A stretch of 64,000 nt of DNA. It comes from UBA9926 sp023261215. GTDB lineage: Bacteria > Pseudomonadota > Gammaproteobacteria > Pseudomonadales > Azotimanducaceae. The position numbers and the translations under genes are program-made. Below are positions 17,242 through 25,869 of this stretch, piece after piece (within the stretch, counting starts at the first letter, position 1; every line of letters begins with the position of its first letter). The stretch lies in contig JAYPYV010000003.1 in assembly GCA_038136035.1 (NCBI GenBank), forward strand, positions 62,001-126,000, in the 5' to 3' direction. A model generated the notes under the pieces. It was not told the origin of the DNA, did no database searches, and worked only from the letters and a program-made list of their open reading frames with translations.

Positions 17242-18036
17242 TTAAGAATCTACAGACAGTCCAAGCTCGGCCGCCAGCCGTTCAGCTGGGAGATAACCCG
17301 GAACCAAACGACCGCTCTCAAGGACAATGGCAGGCGTGCCGGTAACGCCCATGCGCCCCCCTAAGTCAAAGTGCTTGGCAACGGGGTTATCGCAGGTCAA
17401 AGACTCAATGGTCTCGCCAGCCTTTGCCAGGGTGAGTGCGCGTTTCTGGTCATTCGAGCACCAAGCCGATACGATTTTGTTGAAGCTTTCGGAGCCAATA
17501 CCCGCTCGCGGATACGCCAAATAACGAACCGCAATCCCTAATCGATTTAATTCAGGCACTTCCTGATGAAGCTTGCGGCAGAATCCACAATCGATGTCTG
17601 TGAATACTGTGATCTCCGCTTTTCGGTCTTTGCTTGCGGGTTCAAAGACCACCATTTCTGACTCATCCAGATTAGCGAGCAGGGCTCTACGGTCTTCATT
17701 TCGCCTCAGATCCGAGAGATTGACGATCCGCTGGTTAATCCGCTGATAAACATCGCCAACAACAAAATAGGTTCCCGTCCGATCTGTGAGCAAGACGGTG
17801 CCGTCCGTCAATTTCACCTCATAGAGACCGGGCACCTCACTGCCCGTGACTTCAACAAGGGGCAGCCCCGCTGCGGCCAATCCAATTCGAATATCAGCAA
17901 ACTCATCAAGGCGCTCCGCGGCCAGCCCCTGGAGCGAAAACAATAAACTTGCCGTCAACAAGAGCGAATGCAGACCCTTATGCACCCTTAATGCATGACC
18001 AGCGCATCTCCACAGGGAATCGTTTTCCTTCATCAT
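17242..18036 (-). CDS. dsbC: Thiol:disulfide interchange protein DsbC
   Basis: Periplasmic disulfide isomerase that reshuffles incorrect disulfides, kept reduced by DsbD. The C-terminal thioredoxin domain carries the active-site CGFC (in TDIDCGFCRKLH) and the cis-Pro loop TGTPAIV. The N-terminal dimerisation domain is intact (GLYEVKLTDGTVLLTDRTGTYFVVGD). The start chosen is ATG 18036 (with ATG 18033 adjacent), preceded by GAGG and followed by a signal peptide (HSLLLTASLLFSLQGLAA). An ORF from 18120 would overlap xerD by 26 bp and lengthen the N-terminus unnaturally. Another disulfide pair, C in WCSN and C in LTCDN, also fits DsbC. Confidence 0.93.
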   Translation of the reverse strand: MMKENDSLWRCAGHALRVHKGLHSLLLTASLLFSLQGLAAERLDEFADIRIGLAAAGLPLVEVTGSEVPGLYEVKLTDGTVLLTDRTGTYFVVGDVYQRINQRIVNLSDLRRNEDRRALLANLDESEMVVFEPASKDRKAEITVFTDIDCGFCRKLHQEVPELNRLGIAVRYLAYPRAGIGSESFNKIVSAWCSNDQKRALTLAKAGETIESLTCDNPVAKHFDLGGRMGVTGTPAIVLESGRLVPGYLPAERLAAELGLSVDS

Positions 18037-18094
18037 TGCCTCGAAGCTCGTGAATCGCCACATCTTACCTTGATTCAATGTTGATTCCATTCGC

Positions 18095-19012
18095 TTACCC
18101 TCTAGGATGGTGCGCCTCATGCAAGGACTTTAAACGTTCCTTCGCGACGTGAGTGTAAATTTGCGTAGTTGATAGATCGCTATGCCCCAGCAACAACTGA
18201 ACCACTCGCAAATCTGCACCGTGATTGATGAGGTGCGTCGCAAACGCGTGACGCAGCGTGTGCGGCGACAAATCTTGGCTAATCCCGGCAGTCAGCGCAT
18301 GCTTTTTAATGAGATGCCAGAATGTTTGTCGCGTCATCGCCCTGGCGCGATTACTCGGAAACAACACGTCAGTGGGCGCCTTGCCAATGAGCAACTCTGG
18401 CCTGGCCTCTACTAGATATTTCTCAAGCCAAGACAGCGCGATCTCTCCCACAGGGACCAAGCGCTCTTTGCCGCCCTTACCACGGACACGGACTACGCCC
18501 TGTCTCAAGTTGACCTCGCTCAAGGTCAAAGAAACCAATTCAGACACCCTGAGACCGGTTGCGTACATCAGCTCAAGCATCGTGCGATCTCGCTGTCCCT
18601 GGGGCTGTTCTATTGCGGGCGCCTCGAGCAGCGCATTGACATCTTGCTCAGTCAAGGATTTCGGTAAAGCACGGCCGATCTTTGGCAAATCCACTCGGAG
18701 TGTTGGGTTTTCCGCGATGAGGCCATCACGCGTCTGCATTTGATAAAAGGATCGCAAAGCTGACAAGGCACGCGCGGCAGAGCGAGGTTTGATACCCGCT
18801 TCAGAGCGGCTTTCCACATAGGCAAGCAAATCGAAACGGCCAACCGCCAACAGGGTCATTCCTGGTCGTTTAATGCTTAGCCAATCCGCAAAGGCTGTTA
18901 GGTCTCGCCGATAGGCGGCGAGCGAATTATCGCTTAAGCCTTTTTCCATCCAGATCCGATCGAGATATCGCTCAATCATCGATGGATGATCGACTGCCTG
19001 TTTAAGCTCCAC
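18095..19012 (-). CDS. xerD: Tyrosine recombinase XerD
   Basis: Site-specific recombinase resolving chromosome dimers at dif with XerC. The 305-aa product has an N-terminal SAM-like core-binding domain (about residues 8-95) and a catalytic domain with the R-K-H-R-H-Y set: ATGLRVSEL (Arg), GKGGKERLVP (Lys), SPHTLRHAFATHL (His, Arg), LGHSDLSTTQIYTH (His, Tyr). It sits upstream of dsbC, the arrangement found in E. coli (xerD-dsbC-recJ) and Pseudomonas (xerD-dsbC-hom). That context favours XerD over XerC. Confidence 0.94.
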   Translation of the reverse strand: MELKQAVDHPSMIERYLDRIWMEKGLSDNSLAAYRRDLTAFADWLSIKRPGMTLLAVGRFDLLAYVESRSEAGIKPRSAARALSALRSFYQMQTRDGLIAENPTLRVDLPKIGRALPKSLTEQDVNALLEAPAIEQPQGQRDRTMLELMYATGLRVSELVSLTLSEVNLRQGVVRVRGKGGKERLVPVGEIALSWLEKYLVEARPELLIGKAPTDVLFPSNRARAMTRQTFWHLIKKHALTAGISQDLSPHTLRHAFATHLINHGADLRVVQLLLGHSDLSTTQIYTHVAKERLKSLHEAHHPRG

Positions 19013-19049
19013 CCACGCCTCTCACCGACACCTCTGACTCACGGGAATG

Positions 19050-20381
19050 CTAACTGAACGCCTGCGCGAGCCGAGCTTTGTCTCGCTCAAACCGACGACC
19101 GGCTGCGAAGAATAGCGGGATGGCCGTCATGGAGATGACCGTGAACCACAACAACGCTTTGGTATAGGGTTCGCTCACACCGGCGGCCATGAGATGGTCG
19201 ATGTAAACACCCGCCAACGTCACCCCGATGGCAACCCCCACCAAGTTCAGCAGCAAAATATAGAACGCCACCACGGTAGCCCGGATCTGTTGCGGCACGA
19301 GCTCCTGTATGGTCGAGAAGGTTGGCCCGTAGAAGCAGCCGAGCTGGAAGAACCCGGCGAAGACGCCAACCCAGAACCAAAGGCTGTCTGGATCCACCAA
19401 TCGATAATAAATATTGATCGGCGCCAGTACGAGCATCACCAAGAACAAAAACATGGGTCGACCGGTACCCGTCTTTCGGAGCAGCCAATCGCCGCCCAAT
19501 CCGCCGAACAGGTTGCCAGCCATACCCGCAATAATGCCAATCCAGCCGGTCCATTGCGCAATCTCGGCTCGATCGAACCCTCTCTCCTGGACGTACCAGA
19601 GCTGATCAAATGTGGCGGCGCCGAGCACGAAATGGAATGCCACGCCGCCCATAATGGTCATCACCAACGCTGGGGATGCTCGAAGGGCCCGCACAAGGGC
19701 CTTGATGATGTCTAGGAAACTGGTTCGATCCTCTTTCTCAACCGCATCCGCAATCAGCTGTTCTCTTTGGGGGTCACGGATGAACCACATGACCACAGCC
19801 AACAAAAATCCGATGATCCCCAACGCATAAAAACAATTTCTCCAGCCGATGAGCGGCCCTAAATAACCGACGATCAAAAGGCTGACGCCAACCCCAATTG
19901 GAACGCCCATGTAATAGAACCCGGAGGCAAAGCCCAGACGATGAGAGGGAAACCGGTCGGAGAGCAAAGACATCGAGGTGGGCGTCAAAATGGATTCACC
20001 GACACCAATAAACATTCTAGGTATGGCAAGGCTCACAAACCCTTTGGCCAAGCCGGACATCGCGGTCAGCAGACTCCAAGCCGCCACCCCTAGGGCGATG
20101 AGCTTGGTTCGATTGTATCGGTCAGCCAGCGTTCCCATGAAAAGGCCCGCGACTGAATAAAACGCCAGAAAAATCAGTCCTGTCAGTAAGCCAAATTCGG
20201 TATTGCTCAAGCCGAGATCCGGCACAATGAAATTTGAAAAACTCGCCAGCAGCTGGCGGTCGACGAAATTCATGACATTCAGAATCGTTAAGAAGACCAA
20301 TAATCCGTAGGCACCTCTCGTTGATCCTGCAATCGACTCTGACGCGCTCGCCGATTCTGACGCTTTAATTGATTCCGACAT
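19050..20381 (-). CDS. MFS transporter, spinster-like
   Basis: Major facilitator superfamily transporter with about 12 membrane helices. The product is about 443 aa from ATG 20381, which has GGGGGAG just upstream. Signature loops are MNFVDRQLLASF after helix 1 and GTLADRYNRTKL between helices 2 and 3 (MFS motif A), plus GVGESILTPTSMSLLSDRFP in helix 5. The FVDRQ form is typical of the spinster-like/YjjL-like groups common in marine proteobacteria. The N-terminal tail is low complexity (repeated ASES). Substrate unknown. It follows a long gap and is 37 bp upstream of xerD. Confidence 0.85.
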   Translation of the reverse strand: MSESIKASESASASESIAGSTRGAYGLLVFLTILNVMNFVDRQLLASFSNFIVPDLGLSNTEFGLLTGLIFLAFYSVAGLFMGTLADRYNRTKLIALGVAAWSLLTAMSGLAKGFVSLAIPRMFIGVGESILTPTSMSLLSDRFPSHRLGFASGFYYMGVPIGVGVSLLIVGYLGPLIGWRNCFYALGIIGFLLAVVMWFIRDPQREQLIADAVEKEDRTSFLDIIKALVRALRASPALVMTIMGGVAFHFVLGAATFDQLWYVQERGFDRAEIAQWTGWIGIIAGMAGNLFGGLGGDWLLRKTGTGRPMFLFLVMLVLAPINIYYRLVDPDSLWFWVGVFAGFFQLGCFYGPTFSTIQELVPQQIRATVVAFYILLLNLVGVAIGVTLAGVYIDHLMAAGVSEPYTKALLWFTVISMTAIPLFFAAGRRFERDKARLAQAFS

Positions 20382-20956
20382 GGCTCCCCCTCGATAACTC
20401 AGCGCCTGGGCGTTGCTTGTCAATCAAACCACGGCCTGACTCTAAACAAGCTCGAGCGTAGCATTAAAATTGAAATGCGCACATGGAAAGGCCGCATACA
20501 GAGGACTGGTCTTCTATTGATCGAAACGCGGCAACACGATCATTAAAAACGCGCCGAATCGCGAGAGCGCTAACAAAGCACCCGTCTCAATAAGGTGAGG
20601 CACATGAAACCCTGTTGCTGACCCAGGGGTCAAGTGAATTCCATGTCGATGGCTTTGGGGGAAGTCAGACCCTGTCCAACCTAAGAGGGACGAAGGCATA
20701 TTAGCGCTTTGCTTTCGGGCTGTGAGACCCAAGACGCGAGCCGCGCTCATTCAAGAAATTTTGGCTGAGGCCGAGGGAGATGCTTCGACGAAGCTTGGAA
20801 ACGAGAGAGACGAGAAGGTCCCTGCCCGACAACGGGTGTCAGTTTCAGCCTCGAATCCTATTTTTGTGGGTTGTGGGGTCGATTGGCAGCGCCTTGAGCG
20901 TTGGCACTGCCGTCTAGACCGACTGACTCGGCACCGAAGCGTTAGGACGCTTGGGC
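20382..20956. other. 575-bp spacer between the MFS gene and rplS, no gene recognised
   Basis: No convincing coding frame. Inverted repeats are visible: AAGCGT at 20937-20942 with ACGCTT at 20947-20952 (4-nt loop), immediately 3' of rplS, and GGCAG/CTGCC at about 20886-20911. These could fold at the 3' end of the rpsP-rplS transcript, but no T-tract follows on the minus strand, so a standard intrinsic terminator is not proven. Confidence 0.45.
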
Positions 20957-21307
20957 CTAGTTCAGCTTCTCTTTGATTCTCGCAGACCGACCGCTTCGTT
21001 CACGCAGATAGTACAGTTTTGCTTGGCGCACATCGCCACGACGCTTGACTGTGATGCTATCGATGAGCGGGCTGTGCAACTGAAAGGTTCGCTCAACTCC
21101 AACACCATGCGACATTTTTCTCAAGGTAAATGCAGAGTTAAGGCCGCGGTTTCTGCGACCTATAACAACCCCTTCAAACGCCTGGAGTCGCTCTCTACTG
21201 CCTTCTACCACGCGGACCTGAACCACCAACGTATCGCCAGGGCCGAAGGAGGGAACATCCTGCTTGAGCTGTGCCTGCTCGATTTGTTCTATCACTTTAT
21301 TTTTCAT
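20957..21307 (-). CDS. rplS: Ribosomal protein bL19
   Basis: Large-subunit protein at the 30S-50S interface. From ATG 21307 it is 116 aa, the usual length, with GDTLVVQVRVVEGSRERLQAFEG split across residues 24-45 and the C-terminal KRRGDVRQAKLYYLRERSG. GAGGAG sits 8 nt before ATG 21307, so this start is preferred over the longer frame from 21337. Last gene of the rpsP-rimM-trmD-rplS operon. The gap to trmD is larger than usual (164 bp) and contains GGGG/CCCC hairpin potential near 21385-21400. Confidence 0.97.
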   Translation of the reverse strand: MKNKVIEQIEQAQLKQDVPSFGPGDTLVVQVRVVEGSRERLQAFEGVVIGRRNRGLNSAFTLRKMSHGVGVERTFQLHSPLIDSITVKRRGDVRQAKLYYLRERSGRSARIKEKLN

Positions 21308-21471
21308 AACCCCGTTCTCCTCAGTCCTTCGCCACACGTTTCAAGGCTGCCCTGCCCGCGATGTGGCGCAATTCAACTTTCGATAAGGCGGGGCTTTGGA
21401 CCCCAGCTTTCAATTTGTGCCTGGTTTCTTCGCCTCAGGCCCCTCGTGCTCGACGCCTTCGACGTTTCGCT

Positions 21472-22236
21472 TTAATCTTTTTTTCCTGCTTCCAGCGTTT
21501 TTGCCACTGTTTTCATATGTTTAAGCGCCAAGGCTTCCGCTTCATTGGGCGGGTAAGCAGTCAACAAGTCCGGCCGCCTTTGCTCGGTCTTTGCGAGCGC
21601 CTCGCTGCGTCGCCACGCGTCAATCAAACGATGATCACCGCTAAGCAGGACCTCTGGGACCACCAAATCACCGATCCTCTCGGGTCGCGTATACTGCGGA
21701 TATTCGAGGCGCCCGTCAACAAAAGATTCATCTTCTGCAGACAACGCATCACCCAAAACACCGGGCAATAATCGCGCGATCCCGTCCATCAGGGTCAGCG
21801 CCGCGAGTTCTCCTCCGCTCAAGACAAAATCGCCTAGAGAAATCTCTACATCGACCGCCGCATCAATCACGCGCTGATCAATGCCCTCATATCGCCCGCA
21901 GATCAATATGAGGTCGCTACCCTCGCTCGAAAACGCCTCCAAATGTTGTTGTTTCAACACCTCCCCTGAGGGAGAGAAGAAAATCACCTTGGCACCCGGC
22001 TTCGAGGCCCGTTTGGCTGCACCAATTGCCGCGAGCAAAGGCTCAGCCTTCAACAGCATGCCGGGGCCGCCTCCGTAAGGCCGATCGTCAACCGTACCGT
22101 GACGATCTGTTGCAAAATCCCGTAACTGAATCAACGAGATTTCATGGCCGCATTCAGCAAAGGCCCGTGAAGTCACACCCCAGGGCATGGCCCCGGTGAA
22201 CATCTCGGGAAACAACGTAATCACCGAGATCTTCAT
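21472..22236 (-). CDS. trmD: tRNA (guanine-37-N1)-methyltransferase
   Basis: Methylates G37 of tRNAs with S-adenosylmethionine, preventing +1 frameshifting. It is a SPOUT trefoil-knot enzyme. The product is about 254 aa from ATG 22236 (MKISVITLFPEMF), with DRPYGGGPGMLLKAEPL, ICGRYEGIDQRVID and the SAM-knot SLGDFVLSGGELAALTLMD in two parts. The ATG overlaps the rimM stop as ATGA, which decides the start against the longer frame beginning at 22257. All three conserved knot motifs are present. Confidence 0.97.
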   Translation of the reverse strand: MKISVITLFPEMFTGAMPWGVTSRAFAECGHEISLIQLRDFATDRHGTVDDRPYGGGPGMLLKAEPLLAAIGAAKRASKPGAKVIFFSPSGEVLKQQHLEAFSSEGSDLILICGRYEGIDQRVIDAAVDVEISLGDFVLSGGELAALTLMDGIARLLPGVLGDALSAEDESFVDGRLEYPQYTRPERIGDLVVPEVLLSGDHRLIDAWRRSEALAKTEQRRPDLLTAYPPNEAEALALKHMKTVAKTLEAGKKD

Positions 22237-22766
22237 CGATCGTAATCTTCTGACCAAGCCACCGTTATTCTTCGACGGTGAAGGTCTACGTCCTTAACGA
22301 TGTGATCCCAAACATAGGGAATCAATCGTTCCTGATGGACGGCATCGCGCTCGAAGCCAACCACCATCACATCATTTGCGCCGGTTTCCAGCATCGACTT
22401 AACCGAGCCAAGCGCATGGCCGGCCTCATCTATGACCGAAAGGCCTATGAGTTGATGCCAGTAATATTCCTCTTCGGCGAGCGGTTCGAGCTGACTCTGC
22501 TCAATCCACACTTCCCTGCCGACCAACATTTCCGCCTGATTTCGACTGAGAACATCTTTAAACCTGACGACTAGCCGCTCACCCTGCCAGCGCCACTCAA
22601 TCACCTCTAAGGGCTGAAGGGCGGCGCTTGAGCCCACCAACCACGGTTGGTAACTGATGATCTGTTCTTTGGGGTCTGTGTAGGAAAACACCTTGTTCCA
22701 GCCTTTGATGCCGTGCGCACCATTGACCGTCCCTACTCTCAGTCGCGTGTTTGTCAATTCATTCAC
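22233..22766 (-). CDS. rimM: Ribosome maturation factor RimM
   Basis: Binds uS19 and assists 30S head maturation. The product is 177 aa: an N-terminal RimM barrel opening RVGTVNGAHGIKGWNKVFSYT and a C-terminal PRC-barrel domain with EEYYWHQLIGLSVIDEAG. The usual LIPYVWDHIVKDVD lies near the C-terminus. Its start lies 15 bp after the rpsP stop and its stop overlaps trmD by 4 bp. Standard operon member. Confidence 0.96.
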   Translation of the reverse strand: MNELTNTRLRVGTVNGAHGIKGWNKVFSYTDPKEQIISYQPWLVGSSAALQPLEVIEWRWQGERLVVRFKDVLSRNQAEMLVGREVWIEQSQLEPLAEEEYYWHQLIGLSVIDEAGHALGSVKSMLETGANDVMVVGFERDAVHQERLIPYVWDHIVKDVDLHRRRITVAWSEDYDR

Positions 22767-22781
22767 ACGCGTGGAACTCGA

Positions 22782-23060
22782 CTAAGCGGCGGCCTCTTCA
22801 GATGTCGTTGCTGAGGCCGCTTTTCGATATCGCTTAATGAGGCTTGCCACTCGCTCAGACGGTTGCGCCCCTTGACGAATCCAAAATTCGATCCGATCAA
22901 GATCCAGACGCATTTTCTCGTCCGCACCCTGGGCAATCGGGTTAAAAAATCCAACGCGCTCAACAAATCGGCCATTTCTGCTTCGCTGACTGTCTGCCAC
23001 CGTGATGTGATAGAAGGGTCGCTTCTTGCTTCCGCCCCTGGCCAATCGGATGGTTACCAT
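22782..23060 (-). CDS. rpsP: Ribosomal protein bS16
   Basis: Small-subunit protein required for 30S assembly. The 92-aa product starts MVTIRLARGGSKKRPFYHI, followed by GRFVERVGFFNP, both diagnostic. AAGGAAGAAGGT just upstream of ATG 23060 provides the ribosome site. First gene of the rpsP-rimM-trmD-rplS set and downstream of ffh on the same strand. Confidence 0.97.
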   Translation of the reverse strand: MVTIRLARGGSKKRPFYHITVADSQRSRNGRFVERVGFFNPIAQGADEKMRLDLDRIEFWIRQGAQPSERVASLIKRYRKAASATTSEEAAA

Positions 23061-23465
23061 ACCTTCTTCCTTTATTTCTGATTCTTCGCGCCTGCAACGG
23101 CTTGCAAGGCATCACAAATGCCGCATTTAACCCCAGTGCTCATGCACTTAGCTTTGACTTCCAAAAGCGCTAACCGCTCTGAACCCTGTGACTTCAGTCC
23201 ATGACCCCTGCGGAAATCAACCAAGGGCCTGTTGATCTAACACGATTTATTTGGCTGCTCCTCTACCTATAAAGCCCCGTTGAAGGGACTCAGAACAGCT
23301 CAAACACGCCGAAAGGGAGAAACCACCCCCTTCAAGGGGCGCCAATTGTAGTGGATAACCCTAACGATCTCAATGTGGGGATCGCTGATTATTCAGTCGA
23401 TTCAAACCCGATGATTGTAAGGCGAAAAAGCGAATTCGAACTCATCGATGATCATTTTCGCGGAA
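23061..23465. other. 405-bp spacer between ffh and rpsP
   Basis: No gene recognised and no 4.5S RNA signature. A short CCCC/GGGG hairpin with a 5-nt loop at 23327-23339 lies about 125 bp 3' of ffh, followed on the minus strand by GTGGTTTCTCCCTTT. It is a weak terminator candidate. The rpsP promoter should also be here but was not assigned. Confidence 0.4.
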
Positions 23466-24833
23466 TCAAAATCGAGGCGGACCACCCTGCTGCATCATCC
23501 CGCCGAGACCACGCATCATATTGGTCATCGCACCTTTTCGGCCCATTTTCTTCATCATCTTCTGCATCTGCTTGAATTGCTTGAGGAGCCGATTCACGTC
23601 TTGGATTTGGGTTCCGGATCCTGCAGCAACCCGCTTTTTACGCGACCCACTGATGAGATCAGGATACTGCCTCTCTTTGGGCGTCATTGAATTGATGATG
23701 GCTTCAAATTGACCGAAGTTGGTTTGTGTCGCGCGGTCCTTCGCCGCCTGAGAAATCGCAGACATTCCGGGTAGCTTGTCCAACATGCCAGTCAGGCCAC
23801 CCATTTGATTCATCTGTTGAATCTGATCCTTAAAGTCCTCCAGATCAAAGCCCTTGCCTTTGGTGATTTTCTTGGCGAGTTTTTCCGCTTTCTTCTTATC
23901 GATCTTCTGTTCGGCTTCTTCTATGAGCGACATCACATCGCCCATACCTAAAATCCTGGAAACAATTCGATCGGGATGGAACAGTTCCAGGGCTTCCACA
24001 CCTTCGCCCGATCCAATGAACTTAATCGGCTTACCCGTGATTTGCCGAACCGAGAGCGCAGCGCCCCCTCGTGCATCACCGTCAGCCTTCGTCAGGACCA
24101 CACCCGTCAGGTTCAGCGTCTCACTGAATTGTTTTGCCACTTGAGCCGCGTCTTGCCCCGTCATCGCATCCACGACGAAAAGCGTCTCTGCGGGCACCAG
24201 TTGCTGCGATAAGTCGCTAATCTCGGCCATCATCTCGGCGTCGACTGCCAAGCGTCCAGCCGTATCGACAATCAGGACATCCGCAAATGCGCGCTTTGCA
24301 GATTGCAGAGCGCCTCTTGCGATCTCCGCTGGACTCGCGCCCGATTGCGACTCGTAACACTCGATCTCTAGAGATTCCGCAAGGCGGGACAATTGCTCCA
24401 TTGCGGCTGGCCGATAAACATCGGTGCTTACCAGCATGACTTTCTTTTGTTCGTGCTGCTTCAGCCAACGGCCCAATTTGGCGGCTGTGGTGGTCTTACC
24501 CACCCCTTGCAATCCGGCCATGAGCACCACCGCAGGAGGTTGCGTTGCGAGCGCCAGACCCTGACTCTGGCCACCGATGACATCAACCAACTCATCATGA
24601 ACGATGCGAACAAAAGCTTGAGAGGGTGCAAGACCGGGCGTCACCGGCATGCCAAGGGCTCGATTTCTGACTCGATCAAGGAAAGGGGTGACCACTTCAA
24701 GCGCCACATCGGCCTCAAGTAACGCGAGGCGAACTTCACGTAAGGTCGCTGAGATATTGGTCTCGCTCAGCGTCGCCTTACCCGAAAGACCTGAAAGCGC
24801 GCTGGTTAACCTCGAACTGAGTGATTCAAACAT
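23466..24833 (-). CDS. ffh: Signal recognition particle protein Ffh
   Basis: GTPase of the SRP that, with 4.5S RNA, targets inner-membrane proteins to FtsY and SecYEG. The product is about 455 aa from ATG 24833 (MFESLSSRLTSALSGLSGK), which has GGAG six bases upstream. N domain at about residues 1-85. G domain with GLQGVGKTTTAAKLGRWL, DTAGRL and TKADGDARGGAALS. The methionine-rich M domain spans about 320-455 (QMQKMMKKMGRKGAM). Divergent from the CcsA-like gene at 25015. Confidence 0.97.
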   Translation of the reverse strand: MFESLSSRLTSALSGLSGKATLSETNISATLREVRLALLEADVALEVVTPFLDRVRNRALGMPVTPGLAPSQAFVRIVHDELVDVIGGQSQGLALATQPPAVVLMAGLQGVGKTTTAAKLGRWLKQHEQKKVMLVSTDVYRPAAMEQLSRLAESLEIECYESQSGASPAEIARGALQSAKRAFADVLIVDTAGRLAVDAEMMAEISDLSQQLVPAETLFVVDAMTGQDAAQVAKQFSETLNLTGVVLTKADGDARGGAALSVRQITGKPIKFIGSGEGVEALELFHPDRIVSRILGMGDVMSLIEEAEQKIDKKKAEKLAKKITKGKGFDLEDFKDQIQQMNQMGGLTGMLDKLPGMSAISQAAKDRATQTNFGQFEAIINSMTPKERQYPDLISGSRKKRVAAGSGTQIQDVNRLLKQFKQMQKMMKKMGRKGAMTNMMRGLGGMMQQGGPPRF

Positions 24834-25014
24834 AACTTTCTCCAACCAAATCCCGGCTTACTGGTAACCCTATCGCTTGTTTCAAAGAAGCGCCTACTCT
24901 GAGGACTTTACGAGGGACGGCTAGATCGGCACCCTAAGGCCGAACCGCACGACTTCACCGAGGCGAGTGTTATTATACGTTGATATTCCTTTTGCAGCAG
25001 AACGACGACTCCTT

Positions 25015-25815
25015 ATGAACGGTCTCTTAATCTGGCCTGTCATCCCCGCACTGATTTTTTATTTGATTGGTGCCTACCTGGCGTTGCTGTCCCTTCAAGG
25101 CGCCCGTCAGCAGCGCAAGTTCGAGAGCACCGTCGTGCGGGGCTTGGCGGTCGGCCTACATGGACTCACCATCTGGTCGGCCATCCAAAGTGCGGACCAA
25201 ATTTCACTGGGTATTGCATTAATGCTGACTTGCGTCAGCTTTGCCATGGCGCTCGTGCTGCTGTTGAATCAGCTCAGACGACCCATGAATCACCTGGACG
25301 TCTTTGTCTTCCCGCTATCTGGTTTATCACTGCTTCTATTCGCAGTGATGCCGACGACGGGCATGGTTCGAGTAGCACTCCCAACGCCGCTGTTCATTCA
25401 CATTATTTTGTCTCTTCTTGGCTACAGCATCCTGGCGCTCGCAGCCTTACAGGCCCTTTATCTCGCTCTTTTCGATCGCTTGGCTCGAACAGGCCGCACC
25501 CTGCCAAAGGGACTCGCGCTAGACAGCATCGAGCAAATGCTATTCGAGTCAATTTGGCTGGGGATGATCGCGCTGTCGCTCGGCATCCTCACAGGGTTCG
25601 CGTTCATCGATAGCTATGATGTGAGGGGAATCATCCACCACACGTTCATCACGATCACGGCCTGGCTCATTTTTGCAGTCCTTTTGTGGGGCCGGTTACG
25701 CGCTGGTTGGCGCGGCAGTCAAGCAGGCTGGTGGACGCTTGCGGGCTTTGGAATTCTCGCCTTGGGTTACTTCGGTAGCAAATTCGTCATTGAAGTGCTG
25801 ATCCCCCAAACTTGA
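25015..25815 (+). CDS. CcsA/CcmC-superfamily inner-membrane protein (YpjD-like)
   Basis: Polytopic membrane protein of the cytochrome c assembly (CcsA/ResC/CcmC) superfamily, the type routinely found between ffh and the CorC homologue in gammaproteobacteria and often named YpjD. From ATG 25015 it is 266 aa with about eight hydrophobic helices. Conserved features include the His in FIHIILSLLGYSILALAALQAL (in part) and the C-terminal IIHHTFITITAWLIFAVLLW with paired His. Whether it handles haem is unproven: family members outside cytochrome maturation loci have no assigned function. A longer GTG start at 24967 is less likely. corC-like gene follows after 54 bp. Confidence 0.8.
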   Translation: MNGLLIWPVIPALIFYLIGAYLALLSLQGARQQRKFESTVVRGLAVGLHGLTIWSAIQSADQISLGIALMLTCVSFAMALVLLLNQLRRPMNHLDVFVFPLSGLSLLLFAVMPTTGMVRVALPTPLFIHIILSLLGYSILALAALQALYLALFDRLARTGRTLPKGLALDSIEQMLFESIWLGMIALSLGILTGFAFIDSYDVRGIIHHTFITITAWLIFAVLLWGRLRAGWRGSQAGWWTLAGFGILALGYFGSKFVIEVLIPQT

Positions 25816-25869
25816 CAGCGTTGCGCCTCATCCCTTACAAAACCAGGCCCAACTGGAGAGACCTCTTTC

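Noticed and set aside
20610..20675. Imperfect inverted repeat (CAGGGGTCA / TCAGACCCTG) resembling a REP or RAYT element
   Set aside because: Only one copy was seen, arms are imperfect and about 40 bp apart, and no transposase of that family is nearby.
20937..20952. AAGCGT/ACGCTT hairpin as an intrinsic terminator of the rplS operon
   Set aside because: The stem is perfect but no T-run follows on the minus strand, so it was kept only as a note in the spacer entry.
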